Assembly: GCF_026738875.1 (NCBI RefSeq)
Contig: NZ_JAPQFJ010000017.1
Location: 1-64,000 of the forward strand
Reading direction: 5' to 3'
DNA: 64,000 nucleotides
Source: Clostridium brassicae
GTDB lineage: Bacteria; Bacillota; Clostridia; Clostridiales; Clostridiaceae
Shown here: in pieces, positions 25,113 to 34,766 of the stretch
Numbering within the stretch: position 1 is the first letter of the stretch
Layout of the letters: each line of letters opens with the position of its first letter
Translations under genes and position numbers: made by a program
Notes under the pieces: model-generated
The model's input: the letters and a program-made list of their open reading frames with translations, nothing else
Database searches by the model: none
What the model was told of the DNA's origin: nothing

Positions 25113-26963
25113 ATGATAAAAAATCAATTAATGAAATTAGTAGCAGGTTTTATGGCAGCTACATTCTCATTATCTCTTTTTACAACAAAGGTACAAGCAA
25201 AGAACATTGAAGATAAAAATACTAGAAATGAAGTTAGAGAAATCGTTAGCAAGGATTTAAAAAGAAAATTAATTGGATATTTTCCAGAATGGGCATATAA
25301 GAGCGAGGCTCAAGGGTATTTTAATGTAACCAATTTGCAATGGGACTCTTTAACTCATATTCAATATTCATTTGCAATGGTGGATCCATCTACAAATAAA
25401 ATCAAATTAGGGGACGAACATGCAGCATTAGAAGAAGATTTTAAAAATTATGATTTGTCATATAAAGGGAAAAAGATAGAATTAGATTCTAATCTTCCAT
25501 ACAAAGGACATTTTAATCTACTACAAACTATGAAAAAACAGTATCCTAATGTTAATTTACTTATATCGGTAGGTGGATGGGCTGGAAGTAGAGGGTTTTA
25601 TACAATGATAGACACAGATGAAGGAATTAATACATTTGCAGATTCTTGTGTTGATTTTATAAGAAAGTATAATTTTGATGGTGTTGATATTGATTTTGAA
25701 TATCCATCTTCAACAAGTCAGTCAGGAAATCCAGCAGACTTTGATTTGTCCGAGCCTAGAAGAGCTAAATTGAATGAAAGATATAATATATTCATGAAAA
25801 CATTGAGAGAAAAAATAGATATAGCTTCTAAGAAGGATAATAAAGACTATCTATTATCAGCTGCGGTTACAGCATCACCTTGGGTACTTGGTGGGGTTAA
25901 AGACAACACATATGCTAAATATTTAGATTTTTTAAGTGTTATGTCCTATGACTATCATGGTGGATGGAATGAATATGTGGAAAATTTAGCAGGGATCTAT
26001 CCAGATCCAGCAGACAGGGAAACTGCTACTCAAATTATGCCAACACTTTGTATGGATTGGGCTTATAGATATTACAGAGGTGTTTTACCACCTGAAAAAA
26101 TATTAATGGGAATACCATACTATACTAGAGGATGGGAGAATGTACAGGGAGGTAAAAACGGACTTCATGGATCAAGCAAAACTCCTGCAACTGGTAAGTA
26201 TAATGTTTGGGGAGATGATTTAGACAATGATGGGAAGTTGGATCCAGCAGGGGCTAATCCATTATGGCATGTATTAAACCTTATGGAAAAAGACCCTAAC
26301 TTAAAAGTATATTGGGATGATGTAGAGAAGGTTCCATATGTTTGGCAAAATCAAGAAAAAGTTTTCTTATCTTTTGAAAATGAAAAGTCTATTGATGAAA
26401 GATTAGCATATATCAAAAATAAAAATCTTGGTGGAGCTTTGATTTGGGTTATGAATGGTGATTATGGATTAAATCCTAACTACGTTGAAGGTTCAAGTGA
26501 CATAAATAAGGGAAAATATACATTTGGAGATACTTTAACTAAGAGATTAAGTAATGGTTTAACTAATATGGGGTCATGTAATAAAACACCAGATGATTCT
26601 AATAATTCTTTAGAACCTCTAAATGTTTCGGTAAATTTTGATGGTAGTTATGATCACCCAAATTATACTTATAGTATAAAGGTTACAAATTATACAGATA
26701 AAGAAATCAAAGGCGGTTGGGAAGTATCCTTTGACTTACCAAAATCAGCATTATATAAATCTTCTTGGGGAGGACAGTATACTTTAAAAGATAATGGAGA
26801 TTTTACAACAGTTACAATAAAATCTGGTAACTGGCAGAATATTAGCCCTGGTGCCACTGTTACAATTCAAGGAATGATAGGACTATGTTTTTCAGATGTT
26901 AGGAATATCACATTTAACGGAATGAATCCTGTAGGAGACAAAAAAATCACACAACAAAAATAA
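25113..26963 (+). CDS. Secreted GH18 chitinase with C-terminal carbohydrate-binding module
   Basis: A 616-residue secreted enzyme hydrolysing chitin. A signal peptide covers residues 1-29 (KVQAKN). The GH18 barrel spans about 45-470, with the active-site strand FDGVDIDFEYP placing the catalytic acid at Glu196, and MSYDYHGGW and GALIWVMNGD downstream. The tail from about 515 (NVSVNFDGSYDHPNYTYSI, GGWEVSFDLP, SGNWQNISPG) resembles a family-2-like cellulose/chitin-binding module. Start 25113 is chosen because AGGAGGGTACAGT precedes it; an earlier in-frame ATG at 25080 lies inside the palindrome and would spoil the signal peptide. Confidence 0.93.
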   Translation: MIKNQLMKLVAGFMAATFSLSLFTTKVQAKNIEDKNTRNEVREIVSKDLKRKLIGYFPEWAYKSEAQGYFNVTNLQWDSLTHIQYSFAMVDPSTNKIKLGDEHAALEEDFKNYDLSYKGKKIELDSNLPYKGHFNLLQTMKKQYPNVNLLISVGGWAGSRGFYTMIDTDEGINTFADSCVDFIRKYNFDGVDIDFEYPSSTSQSGNPADFDLSEPRRAKLNERYNIFMKTLREKIDIASKKDNKDYLLSAAVTASPWVLGGVKDNTYAKYLDFLSVMSYDYHGGWNEYVENLAGIYPDPADRETATQIMPTLCMDWAYRYYRGVLPPEKILMGIPYYTRGWENVQGGKNGLHGSSKTPATGKYNVWGDDLDNDGKLDPAGANPLWHVLNLMEKDPNLKVYWDDVEKVPYVWQNQEKVFLSFENEKSIDERLAYIKNKNLGGALIWVMNGDYGLNPNYVEGSSDINKGKYTFGDTLTKRLSNGLTNMGSCNKTPDDSNNSLEPLNVSVNFDGSYDHPNYTYSIKVTNYTDKEIKGGWEVSFDLPKSALYKSSWGGQYTLKDNGDFTTVTIKSGNWQNISPGATVTIQGMIGLCFSDVRNITFNGMNPVGDKKITQQK

Positions 26964-27102
26964 TAAAGAGTCTATACTAAAATGAATTTTATACACAATA
27001 TACGAAAGTAATATATGCTAAACAATGTAGTATCTTCATAAAGCCTTCAAAATATTTTGATATGATTGGGGTGTAAATTGATAATATGAAGAGGAAATAC
27101 AA

Positions 27103-27289
27103 ATGAAAAATAAATTTTTAGTATTAATTATTGGAGCTGGGATATTAGGAGCATCCTCTTTTACAGCATTTGCTACAAGGGGACACAAATACGAACAATG
27201 AATCTAATAATATATCTAATACCGAAGTGCAACCATGTTGTATACAAAATGCACAATGTTGTGTACAAGGAGCTTCATGTTGTAGATAA
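27103..27289 (+). pseudogene. Exported small protein with three Cys-Cys pairs, interrupted by a +1 shift
   Basis: ATG 27103, behind GAGGAAATAC, opens a signal peptide (MKNKFLVLIIGAG, ending FTAFAT) but frame 0 stops at 27201 after 32 residues. Dropping one G of the GGGG run at 27178-27182 restores a frame through 27289 that reads TNTNNESNN... and ends CCIQNAQCCVQGASCCR, three CC pairs spaced by five residues. A complete gene would give about 61 residues. The shift may be a mutation, a sequencing error in a homopolymer, phase variation or programmed shifting. The Cys-pair tail suggests metal binding or disulfides. It lies between chitinase 1 and the second two-component pair and has its own terminator. 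Confidence 0.65.
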
Positions 27290-27296
27290 TAATAAA

Positions 27297-27332
27297 AACA
27301 TATTCTCTTTCTATTTGGAGAATATGTTTTTT
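27297..27332 (+). terminator. Terminator after the Cys-pair peptide gene
   Basis: AACATATTCTC and GAGAATATGTT form an 11-bp stem followed by TTTTTAT. It separates the peptide gene from the second two-component operon. Confidence 0.8.
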
Positions 27333-27466
27333 ATATGCTATATAAAATTATAAAATATGAGATAAACTATAATAATGGTTTAGTAAATTGTATAATTAAA
27401 ATTAGATATATCATTTTAAAATTATTGAATTTTTTAATTAATAAATATATTTTAAGGGGAAACAAA

Positions 27467-28156
27467 ATGAATAATAGTATTTTAGTTATTGAAGATGAAA
27501 AGAGTGTAGCAGATGTAATAGAAGCTTATTTAAAAAAAGAAGGTTATAAAGTTTATTGCACTTATAAAGGAATTGAGGCGATGGAAATATTTAAATCTAA
27601 AGAATTTAAGTTAGTAATTTTAGATTTAATGCTTCCAGATATAAGTGGTGAAGAAGTATGCAAAAGGATAAGAAGTATTTCAAATGTTAATATATTTATG
27701 CTTACAGCAAAGGGGACATTGACAGACAGAATTGAAGGATTAAATATGGGGGCAGATGAATATTTAGTAAAACCTTTTAGTCCAAGAGAACTTACAGCTA
27801 GAGTAAATGCTTTATTTAGAAGGTTAAATTCAGAGGTTAAATATGATAAATTAGTGTTTAATAATGGGGATTTAACAATTGATAAGAGTGCTAGAGAGGT
27901 TAAAGTAGAAGGAGAGCAAGTAAATTTAACACCGAATGAATTTGATATTTTGTATACTCTTGCTGTAAATAAAGGAAAAGTGCTAACAAGAGAACAGCTT
28001 ATAGAAAAAGTATTTTCATCAGATTTTGATGGATTTGATAGAACCGTTGATGCACATATAAAAAATATAAGAAAAAAAATAGAAGAGGATTCTAAAAATC
28101 CTAAATATATAACTACTATTATAAAAGTAGGATATAAATTTATTGGAGAAAATTAA
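27467..28156 (+). CDS. Two-component response regulator, OmpR/PhoB family (second copy)
   Basis: A 229-residue regulator. The receiver has Asp10/Glu11-type acidic residues, phospho-acceptor Asp53 (LVILDLMLPD) and Lys in DEYLVKPFS. The winged helix ends YITTIIKVGYKFIGE. It is a clear paralogue of the 22201 regulator. ATG 27467 is chosen because AAGGGGAAAC precedes it and the protein begins with the beta-1 strand of the receiver; the longer frame upstream has no ribosome site and is AT-rich noise. The kinase ATG follows immediately after the stop codon. Confidence 0.93.
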   Translation: MNNSILVIEDEKSVADVIEAYLKKEGYKVYCTYKGIEAMEIFKSKEFKLVILDLMLPDISGEEVCKRIRSISNVNIFMLTAKGTLTDRIEGLNMGADEYLVKPFSPRELTARVNALFRRLNSEVKYDKLVFNNGDLTIDKSAREVKVEGEQVNLTPNEFDILYTLAVNKGKVLTREQLIEKVFSSDFDGFDRTVDAHIKNIRKKIEEDSKNPKYITTIIKVGYKFIGEN

Positions 28157-29530
28157 ATGATAACAATTAGAAAAAAAGTCACTATATTATTAATTTCATG
28201 TTCTATCATAGGAATTTTTTTAGCTTCTATTATTGTTAATTTAACAGTAAATAATAAATTCAATAAATATGTATCAGATATACAAGATAAAAGGAATTTA
28301 AGAATTGTTGAATACTTTGAACAAGTATATAAGAAAGATGGAAAATGGACAACAAATTCAGGGGTCGAAGTTATGCATGAAGCTTATATGGGTAACTATT
28401 GTGTAACTTTATATGATAGTAATAGAAATGTAGTATGGGGAATGAATCCTAATGATATTAAATATAAAGAAAGTTTACAACATATGAAAAGTAAAGATAA
28501 AGGTGTTTATGAAACTAAAAATTTTCAAATAAAAAATAATGGAAAAATTGTTGGATATATAAGTGTTGGACAATATACGTCAGTACTATTTTCAGAAGAA
28601 GATTTAACATTTAAATATGATATTAATAAAGGAATTATTGCAAGTGGCTTATTTACTGTATTGATAATATTTTTAATAAGTATATATTTTTCAAAGCAAT
28701 TTTCCAAACCTGTTAAAGAAGTTGCTAATATGTCTATGAAATTGTCAAGAGGAGATTTTAAATTTCGATCTACTACTAAAAGTAATATTGAAGAGCTAGA
28801 AAATTTAAGAACTAGTATTAATATATTAGGAGAAAAACTTAAATACCAAGATATGCTAAGAAGGAGATTATTATCAGATGTGTCTCATGAAATTAGAACT
28901 CCCTTAAATGTATTACAAAATAATTTAGAAGCTATGGTGGATGGGATTTTTCCAATAACTACTGAACGATTAAAATATCTTAATGATGAAGTTATTAGAT
29001 TTACCAATTTACTTGGAAGTTTAGATATTCTTAAAGAATTTGAATGTAAAAGTATAAAGCTTAATTTTGAAAAAATTGATCTTAATGAAATTATATTATC
29101 TATTTGTGATGAGTTCAACATGATAGCTAAAAATAAAAACATTGATATAATTTGTGATGTAAAAAAAGATAAGAACTATGAGACTATAGGTGATAGAGAT
29201 AAATTAAAACAGGTGTTTATAAATGTAATATCTAATGCTATTAAATTTAATAAAATCAATGGTTTTGTAAGAGTTAAATTATTTAAATATAAAGGAAATA
29301 TAGTCGTAGAAATTAAGGATAATGGGGGAGGCATTAGTGAAGAAGATAAACCTTTTATATTCGAAAGGCTATATAGAGGAGATAAAAGTAGAAATGATAT
29401 AGAAGGTAAGGGGATAGGATTAACTATTGTAAAAAATATAGTGGAATTACATTCCGGATATGTACATGTAGAAAGTAAAGAAAGTGAAGGTACAAAATTC
29501 ACAATAATATTGAGTGCTTACACTAATTAA
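28157..29530 (+). CDS. Sensor histidine kinase (partner of the 27467 regulator)
   Basis: A 457-residue membrane kinase, the same length and layout as the kinase at 22904. It has TM1 (about 9-30), an extracytoplasmic region, TM2 (about 160-178), HAMP, phospho-acceptor His244 (VSHEIRTPLNVL), N box, DNGGGI and GIGLTIV. It starts directly after the regulator stop. The sensor region differs clearly from its paralogue, for example it lacks the Met cluster and contains WTTNSGVEVMHEAYMGNY, so the two systems probably answer to different signals. The Cys-pair peptide gene lies just upstream. Confidence 0.92.
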   Translation: MITIRKKVTILLISCSIIGIFLASIIVNLTVNNKFNKYVSDIQDKRNLRIVEYFEQVYKKDGKWTTNSGVEVMHEAYMGNYCVTLYDSNRNVVWGMNPNDIKYKESLQHMKSKDKGVYETKNFQIKNNGKIVGYISVGQYTSVLFSEEDLTFKYDINKGIIASGLFTVLIIFLISIYFSKQFSKPVKEVANMSMKLSRGDFKFRSTTKSNIEELENLRTSINILGEKLKYQDMLRRRLLSDVSHEIRTPLNVLQNNLEAMVDGIFPITTERLKYLNDEVIRFTNLLGSLDILKEFECKSIKLNFEKIDLNEIILSICDEFNMIAKNKNIDIICDVKKDKNYETIGDRDKLKQVFINVISNAIKFNKINGFVRVKLFKYKGNIVVEIKDNGGGISEEDKPFIFERLYRGDKSRNDIEGKGIGLTIVKNIVELHSGYVHVESKESEGTKFTIILSAYTN

Positions 29531-29693
29531 TAATTATCTAAGATTGTTTTTTATTTTAGAAGATAGGTTTATATAATGGGAAATGGTGAATTAATTGAAA
29601 AATATATCTAAATGTTATATCATAGTAAATACAATTATTAATTTGTAAAAAATATATTTTGTAGCAAAGAATATAATATTGTGGAGGATAATT

Positions 29694-30083
29694 ATGTACG
29701 AATCAGGGGAAAATTATTTAGAAACAATTTTAATATTACAGAATAAAAATGGTAGTGTAAGATCTATTGATATTGCAAGGGAACTTAATTTTAGCAAACC
29801 AAGTGTTAGTCATGCAGTAGGGTTGTTAAAAGAATCTAAATATATTGAAATGGATAGTAAAGGGTATATAAGTTTAACTGATATGGGACGTAAAAAAGCA
29901 GAAGGTATATATGAACGGCATCAGGTATTAACTAAATTTTTTGCTGAAATAGCAAAGGTATGTGAAGAGGTAGCTGAAAAAGATGCTTGTAGAGTTGAAC
30001 ATATTATTAGCGAAGAAACCTTTCAAGGAATTAAGAAATTTTTAGAAAAGTTTAATAGTCAAGTAATTAAAGATAAATTTTGA
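29694..30083 (+). CDS. DtxR/MntR family metal-dependent regulator
   Basis: A 129-residue transcription factor. The N-terminal winged helix contains GSVRSIDIARELNFSKPSVS (residues about 19-38) and the metal/dimer helix contains the family pattern ERHQVLTKFF and RVEHIIS with His and Glu ligands. There is no SH3-like third domain, as in MntR-type members. Such proteins repress metal uptake genes when bound to Mn or Fe. Start 29694 is chosen because GTGGAGGATAATT precedes it. No transporter adjoins it, so the target is not evident. Confidence 0.85.
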   Translation: MYESGENYLETILILQNKNGSVRSIDIARELNFSKPSVSHAVGLLKESKYIEMDSKGYISLTDMGRKKAEGIYERHQVLTKFFAEIAKVCEEVAEKDACRVEHIISEETFQGIKKFLEKFNSQVIKDKF

Positions 30084-30110
30084 ATGAATGGGTTGCTTTA
30101 AATAATATAT

Positions 30111-30147
30111 AAATAGACTTGATTAAGTTTCGCTAATCAAGTCTATT
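30111..30147. terminator. Bidirectional terminator between convergent genes
   Basis: AAATAGACTTGATTA and TAATCAAGTCTATTT form a perfect 15-bp stem between the DtxR gene and the converging chemoreceptor gene. Confidence 0.85.
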
Positions 30148-30165
30148 TATCAGTGTTTTTAATTT

Positions 30166-32226
30166 TTAATATTTAAACTTTGATACATCTATTTGCATGT
30201 CTTCTGCTAGTTTGGCTAAAGAATTACTAGCATTAGCTAAATCTGAAATAGAAGCATTTTGTTCTTCTACTGCAGCTGCAGTTTCTTCTGTCCCAGCGGC
30301 AGTTTCCTCTGAAATAGCAGATAGATTTTCAATCATTGTAATAATTTCATTCTTTTTGTCTTTCATATTATTACCTGATTTATTTAGCTCTTCTACTACT
30401 TTTTTCATTTCATCAATGGCCATTGCAATACCTTCAAATTTCTCATTTGTATTTTCAACACTTTTAGTTTGTTCTTTTGTATTAGTACTTACTTTTTCCA
30501 TACTTTGAACTGCTTTTTCCATCTGAATTGCTAGTTCTTTAATTACTAAAGCAATTTCGTCTGTGAAGGCATTAGACTGTTCCGCTAATTTTCTAATTTC
30601 ATCTGCGACTACCGCAAAACCTTTGCCTGATTCACCTGCCCTAGCTGCTTCAATAGCTGCATTTAAAGCAAGTAAGTTAGTTTGAGATGCAATATTTTTT
30701 ATCATTTCACTAGCTGCTTCAATTTTCTCTGCACTATTATTGCTATCAATAATAATTTTATAAACTTCCTTTGATATATTTTCACTATCCCTAGTTTTTG
30801 TTACTAAATTTTTTAATGTAGTTATTCCTTCATTTTTTAAAGAGTCTACTTTTTCTATTGAATTGTTTAAGATAACCATAATCTGTTGATCGTTTGAAAT
30901 AAGTTCTCCAAGCTCATTTATATTCATAGCACCATTTTCGGTTTGTTTCGCCTGAGTTTCTGCAGTGTTAGCCATTTCCTCCATAGTTTTAGAAATTTCA
31001 TTTGCTGCTTCTGCAGTTTGTTGGCTAGTAGAGGTAAGTTCTTCTGATGAAGCTGCTACATGTTCTGCGTTTTCTAAAGTTTTCTTAGCAAACTCCCTTA
31101 AATTTACAGTAATATTATTAAAAGCTCTTGCTAATAATCCAATTTCGTCTTCCTTTTCAACTAACTCTTTTGATATATCTTTGGTAAAATCTAAATCTGC
31201 CATTTTGTGTCCATATTTTTCAAGAGCCTTAATAGGTTTTACTATAGCTTTTCCTATTAGGAAGATTAATGCTGCAATAATAATTGCGCCTATTACATAG
31301 CAAATAATAAGTAAGTTTCTTATCATAGAAATTTTTTTATTAAACTCACTTTGATCTATTACTGCAGCAACAGACCAACCGTTAGATGATACAGGATAAT
31401 AACCTACATATTTATTTTGATCTTTATAAGAATATATTCCTGTACCTTGCTTTTGAGCAACCATATTTTTCCCGATTTCACCCATTCCTCCATTTTCTTT
31501 TGTTATATTATTTTTTAAAACCATTTCTTTTGAAGGATGATATACTAATTCACCTTTTTTGCTTACTAGAAACACGAATCCAGTTTCACCGATTTTATAT
31601 TTACCCATTATATTAGGTAATTCATCAAGGAGTATATCAACACCAACTACCCCTAAACTAGTTCCTTTTTTGTCATATATCACCTTTATAATACTAATTA
31701 CCATCTTTCCGGTTACAGAATCTACATAAGGTTCCGTATAGAGTACCTCTTCAGGTTTTAATTTTAAAGCTTCCTTATACCAATCTTTTTCATTGATAAT
31801 CCAATTTGCTGGAGAGTCCCACTGATCTTGAGTAACTAAATAGCTGGCATCATGTAATCCAATCCATACTAAAGAAACATTTTTGTCCGTCTCTTTTATT
31901 TGTTTTAAAGAGAGTATTACATCATTGTAATTTGGATGATTTCGAATTTTGTCTTTAGTCTTTGCATCATTCATAAGTTTTATAACATCTTGATTTGTAG
32001 CCATTTGTCTTACTAAAACCTCATTTTTTTTAAAGAACTCGTTGTTCTGATTAGCGGCAGATTTAGCTTCTGTCAAAAGGTTTTCATAATTCATTTTGGT
32101 TACAATATCTTTAGTTTTTAATTCTAAAAAAATACCAGAAACTACAAAGACAACGAATACTGTTGTAAGTATATACAACATCATTTTGACAAAAATACTT
32201 TTTTTGATAACGTTTTTAACATGCAT
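30166..32226 (-). CDS. Methyl-accepting chemotaxis protein with dCache-type sensor
   Basis: A 686-residue transmembrane chemoreceptor. TM1 lies near residues 12-34, a large extracytoplasmic dCache sensor domain at about 35-295 ([19 protein letters not shown]), TM2 near 300-322, HAMP, then a long coiled signalling domain with the hairpin tip [18 protein letters not shown]. The second Met of the long frame (32226, MHVKNVIKK) is used, since AAGGAGGGAAAAGGT is its ribosome site and overlaps the codons of the longer frame. It is divergent from another chemoreceptor across a 440-bp AT-rich gap. No attractant motif was recognised. Confidence 0.92.
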   Translation of the reverse strand: MHVKNVIKKSIFVKMMLYILTTVFVVFVVSGIFLELKTKDIVTKMNYENLLTEAKSAANQNNEFFKKNEVLVRQMATNQDVIKLMNDAKTKDKIRNHPNYNDVILSLKQIKETDKNVSLVWIGLHDASYLVTQDQWDSPANWIINEKDWYKEALKLKPEEVLYTEPYVDSVTGKMVISIIKVIYDKKGTSLGVVGVDILLDELPNIMGKYKIGETGFVFLVSKKGELVYHPSKEMVLKNNITKENGGMGEIGKNMVAQKQGTGIYSYKDQNKYVGYYPVSSNGWSVAAVIDQSEFNKKISMIRNLLIICYVIGAIIIAALIFLIGKAIVKPIKALEKYGHKMADLDFTKDISKELVEKEDEIGLLARAFNNITVNLREFAKKTLENAEHVAASSEELTSTSQQTAEAANEISKTMEEMANTAETQAKQTENGAMNINELGELISNDQQIMVILNNSIEKVDSLKNEGITTLKNLVTKTRDSENISKEVYKIIIDSNNSAEKIEAASEMIKNIASQTNLLALNAAIEAARAGESGKGFAVVADEIRKLAEQSNAFTDEIALVIKELAIQMEKAVQSMEKVSTNTKEQTKSVENTNEKFEGIAMAIDEMKKVVEELNKSGNNMKDKKNEIITMIENLSAISEETAAGTEETAAAVEEQNASISDLANASNSLAKLAEDMQIDVSKFKY

Positions 32227-32665
32227 ACCTTTTCCCTCCTTCATATTGGTAAATCTTAAGTTGTTTTACCTTTTAAATAAGGTTTTTGTCAAACTATTTT
32301 ATGTTATTTATATTATATATTAGAAAAAATACAAAATAAATAATTTTATTTAAAAATATGTCTATTTTTCGGTAATAATTTAAAATAAATAGTATTTTAT
32401 GTTTTATTTCACGATAAATTACCTAAATAAAATAGAATATGTAATAAAATCTTGATTTAATAAAATTTTTTTATGAATAATTATATATAATTCTATATTA
32501 TAGAAAAAAATATAAATATAAGATATAATGGTATCAATAATATTGTTGAAAAAAGCATTCTTACAAAATACGCAAAATATAAAGAATTTTAATATTTTTT
32601 GGAATGAAAAATTTTCAAAATGGTTGAATGATTAAAAAATATAAGATTAAAAGGGGAGATGTTAT
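32227..32665. promoter_or_regulatory. Divergent intergenic region between two chemoreceptor genes
   Basis: About 440 bp of very AT-rich sequence must hold the promoters of both chemoreceptor genes. No clear SigD (TAAA...GCCGATAT) motif, riboswitch or open frame with a ribosome site was found. Confidence 0.4.
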
Positions 32666-34678
32666 GTGAAATCATTAAAAACCAAATTAATAGTTATATT
32701 TACATTAGTTATATTTGCTTTAACAGTAGGATTAGGAGTTATATGTATGAATATTGTTAGCAATAATTTAACTAAGGATTGTTACAAGGACTTAAAAAAT
32801 TTATCTGTGGAAAAAGCCAATTATATAAAATCTAAGGTTGATGGTCAAATATTTTATATAGAAGCTATAGCGCAGGATGACAAAATTATTAATGAGAATA
32901 TTCCTTGGGAGGAAAAGGTAGCTTATTTTGAAAAAGAAGCTAAAAGAGCTGGATATATGCGCTTTGCTTTTGCTGATAAAAATGGGAATGCTACTGTATT
33001 TAATAAACAAAGGGATACTGTAAATGTTAAAGATAGGGATTATTATCAAAAAGCTATCTCAGGTAAATCAGCTATATCAGATGTTATTATAAGTGGTGTA
33101 ACAAAAGAACCAATAGCTGTTGTTGCATCACCTGTTGTAAAAGATGGTAAAATTTATGGAGTTTTTTATGGGGTAAGAGAAGGAACTTTTTTAAATGATG
33201 TTATTAGTAAAATTAAATATGGACAAACAGGATTCGGGATTATTATAAATGATAAAGGAACAACAGTTGGACATGCTAATAAAGAACTTGTTTTAAAGCA
33301 AAGTAATACTATAGAAATTGCAAAAAAAGATACAGCTTTTAAAAGTTTAGCAGATTTGATACAAAATATAATTTCAAAGAAAGAAGTTGGTAATGGAGAT
33401 TATAGTTATAAAGGAATAAAAAACTCAGTGGGGTTTTCTCCTATAGAAGGAACTTCGTGGACTGTGGTATTTGGAGTAGAAACATCTGAGGCATTAAGTG
33501 AAGTACAAGACATTAGAAATATTATTCTTATATTATCTATAATAATAATAACAATAGGAGGTATAATTACTTATTTTGTTAGTAAGACTATATCAAAACC
33601 AATTGTTGCTACAACAACTGCAATGAATAAATTAGCTAAACTTGATTTTATATATGATGAAAACCATCCGTGTTTAAAATATATAAATAACAAGGATGAA
33701 ATAGGAAATATGGTAAATGCTATAGTGCAGATGGAAAAAAATATTAGAGAATTTATTCAAAATACTTCTTCAACAATACAACAAGTATCTGCTTCTTCAC
33801 AAGAACTAACAGCTACATCACAACAATCAGCTACAGCTGCTCAAGAAGTAGCAAAGACTATAGAAGATATAGCAAATGGTGCAGGAAATCAAGCAAAGGA
33901 TACAGAAACAGCAGCTTTAAGTGTAGAAGATATGGAAAGATTGCTAGAAGAAAATAAAGAATACGTAAAAGAATTAAATGATGCAGCAAAAAATATAGAA
34001 AAAGAAAAGGAAGAAGGCTTTAGTATATTAAAAGACCTTATTTCAAAGACAAAAGAAAGTAATGATGCATCAAAAGATATATATGAAACTATACTTAGTA
34101 ATAATAAAAGTGCAGAAAAGATAGAAGAAGCTAGTATTATGATTCAATCAATAGCAGAACAAACAAATCTATTAGCTTTAAATGCAGCAATTGAAGCAGC
34201 ACGAGCAGGTGAACATGGAAAAGGATTTGCAGTAGTAGCGGAAGAAATAAGAAAACTAGCTGAAGAATCTAATAACTTTACAGAGGAAATAAAAAAGGTA
34301 ATAGAAGAATTAAAAGAAAAATCTCAAAATGCAGTAGATATAATAGAAGAAGTAAAAGGAATATCAGAGGCACAATCAGAAAGTGTAGGAAAAACAAAAG
34401 AAAAATTTGATAGAATAGCATCTTCTATAGAAGTTACTAATAATGTTATAGAAAAGTTAAATGAATCAGCGGGAGTTATGAATCAAAATAAAGATAAGCT
34501 TGTAGAAATAATGCAAAATTTATCAGCAATAGCAGAAGAAAATGCAGCGGGAACAGAACAATCTTTAGCATCTATAGAAGAGCAGTCATTAAGTATAGAG
34601 AAAATAGCAAATGCTAGTGAAAGATTAGCACACATTGCACAGGAATTACAGAATATTATTAATGAGTTTAAAGTGTGA
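32666..34678 (+). CDS. Methyl-accepting chemotaxis protein with Cache-type sensor
   Basis: A 670-residue chemoreceptor with TM1 at about 7-29, Cache-type sensor region at about 30-280 ([17 protein letters not shown], a motif shared with small-molecule-sensing receptors), TM2 near 285-305, HAMP and the signalling hairpin [18 protein letters not shown]. The start is GTG at 32666 following AAGGGGAGATGTT; the overlapping ATG two bases earlier is followed by an immediate stop. It is divergent to the receptor at 30166. Confidence 0.92.
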   Translation: MKSLKTKLIVIFTLVIFALTVGLGVICMNIVSNNLTKDCYKDLKNLSVEKANYIKSKVDGQIFYIEAIAQDDKIINENIPWEEKVAYFEKEAKRAGYMRFAFADKNGNATVFNKQRDTVNVKDRDYYQKAISGKSAISDVIISGVTKEPIAVVASPVVKDGKIYGVFYGVREGTFLNDVISKIKYGQTGFGIIINDKGTTVGHANKELVLKQSNTIEIAKKDTAFKSLADLIQNIISKKEVGNGDYSYKGIKNSVGFSPIEGTSWTVVFGVETSEALSEVQDIRNIILILSIIIITIGGIITYFVSKTISKPIVATTTAMNKLAKLDFIYDENHPCLKYINNKDEIGNMVNAIVQMEKNIREFIQNTSSTIQQVSASSQELTATSQQSATAAQEVAKTIEDIANGAGNQAKDTETAALSVEDMERLLEENKEYVKELNDAAKNIEKEKEEGFSILKDLISKTKESNDASKDIYETILSNNKSAEKIEEASIMIQSIAEQTNLLALNAAIEAARAGEHGKGFAVVAEEIRKLAEESNNFTEEIKKVIEELKEKSQNAVDIIEEVKGISEAQSESVGKTKEKFDRIASSIEVTNNVIEKLNESAGVMNQNKDKLVEIMQNLSAIAEENAAGTEQSLASIEEQSLSIEKIANASERLAHIAQELQNIINEFKV

Positions 34679-34684
34679 ACTTAA

Positions 34685-34721
34685 AAAGAGGATGTAGGTT
34701 AAAAAAACCTACATCCTCTTT
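34685..34721. terminator. Bidirectional terminator
   Basis: AAAGAGGATGTAGGTT and AACCTACATCCTCTTT form a perfect 16-bp stem between the chemoreceptor and the convergent repeat-protein gene. Confidence 0.9.
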
Positions 34722-34766
34722 ACTTATTATAATTTACACAAATCTATGGACAGTTTAAAATTTAAT

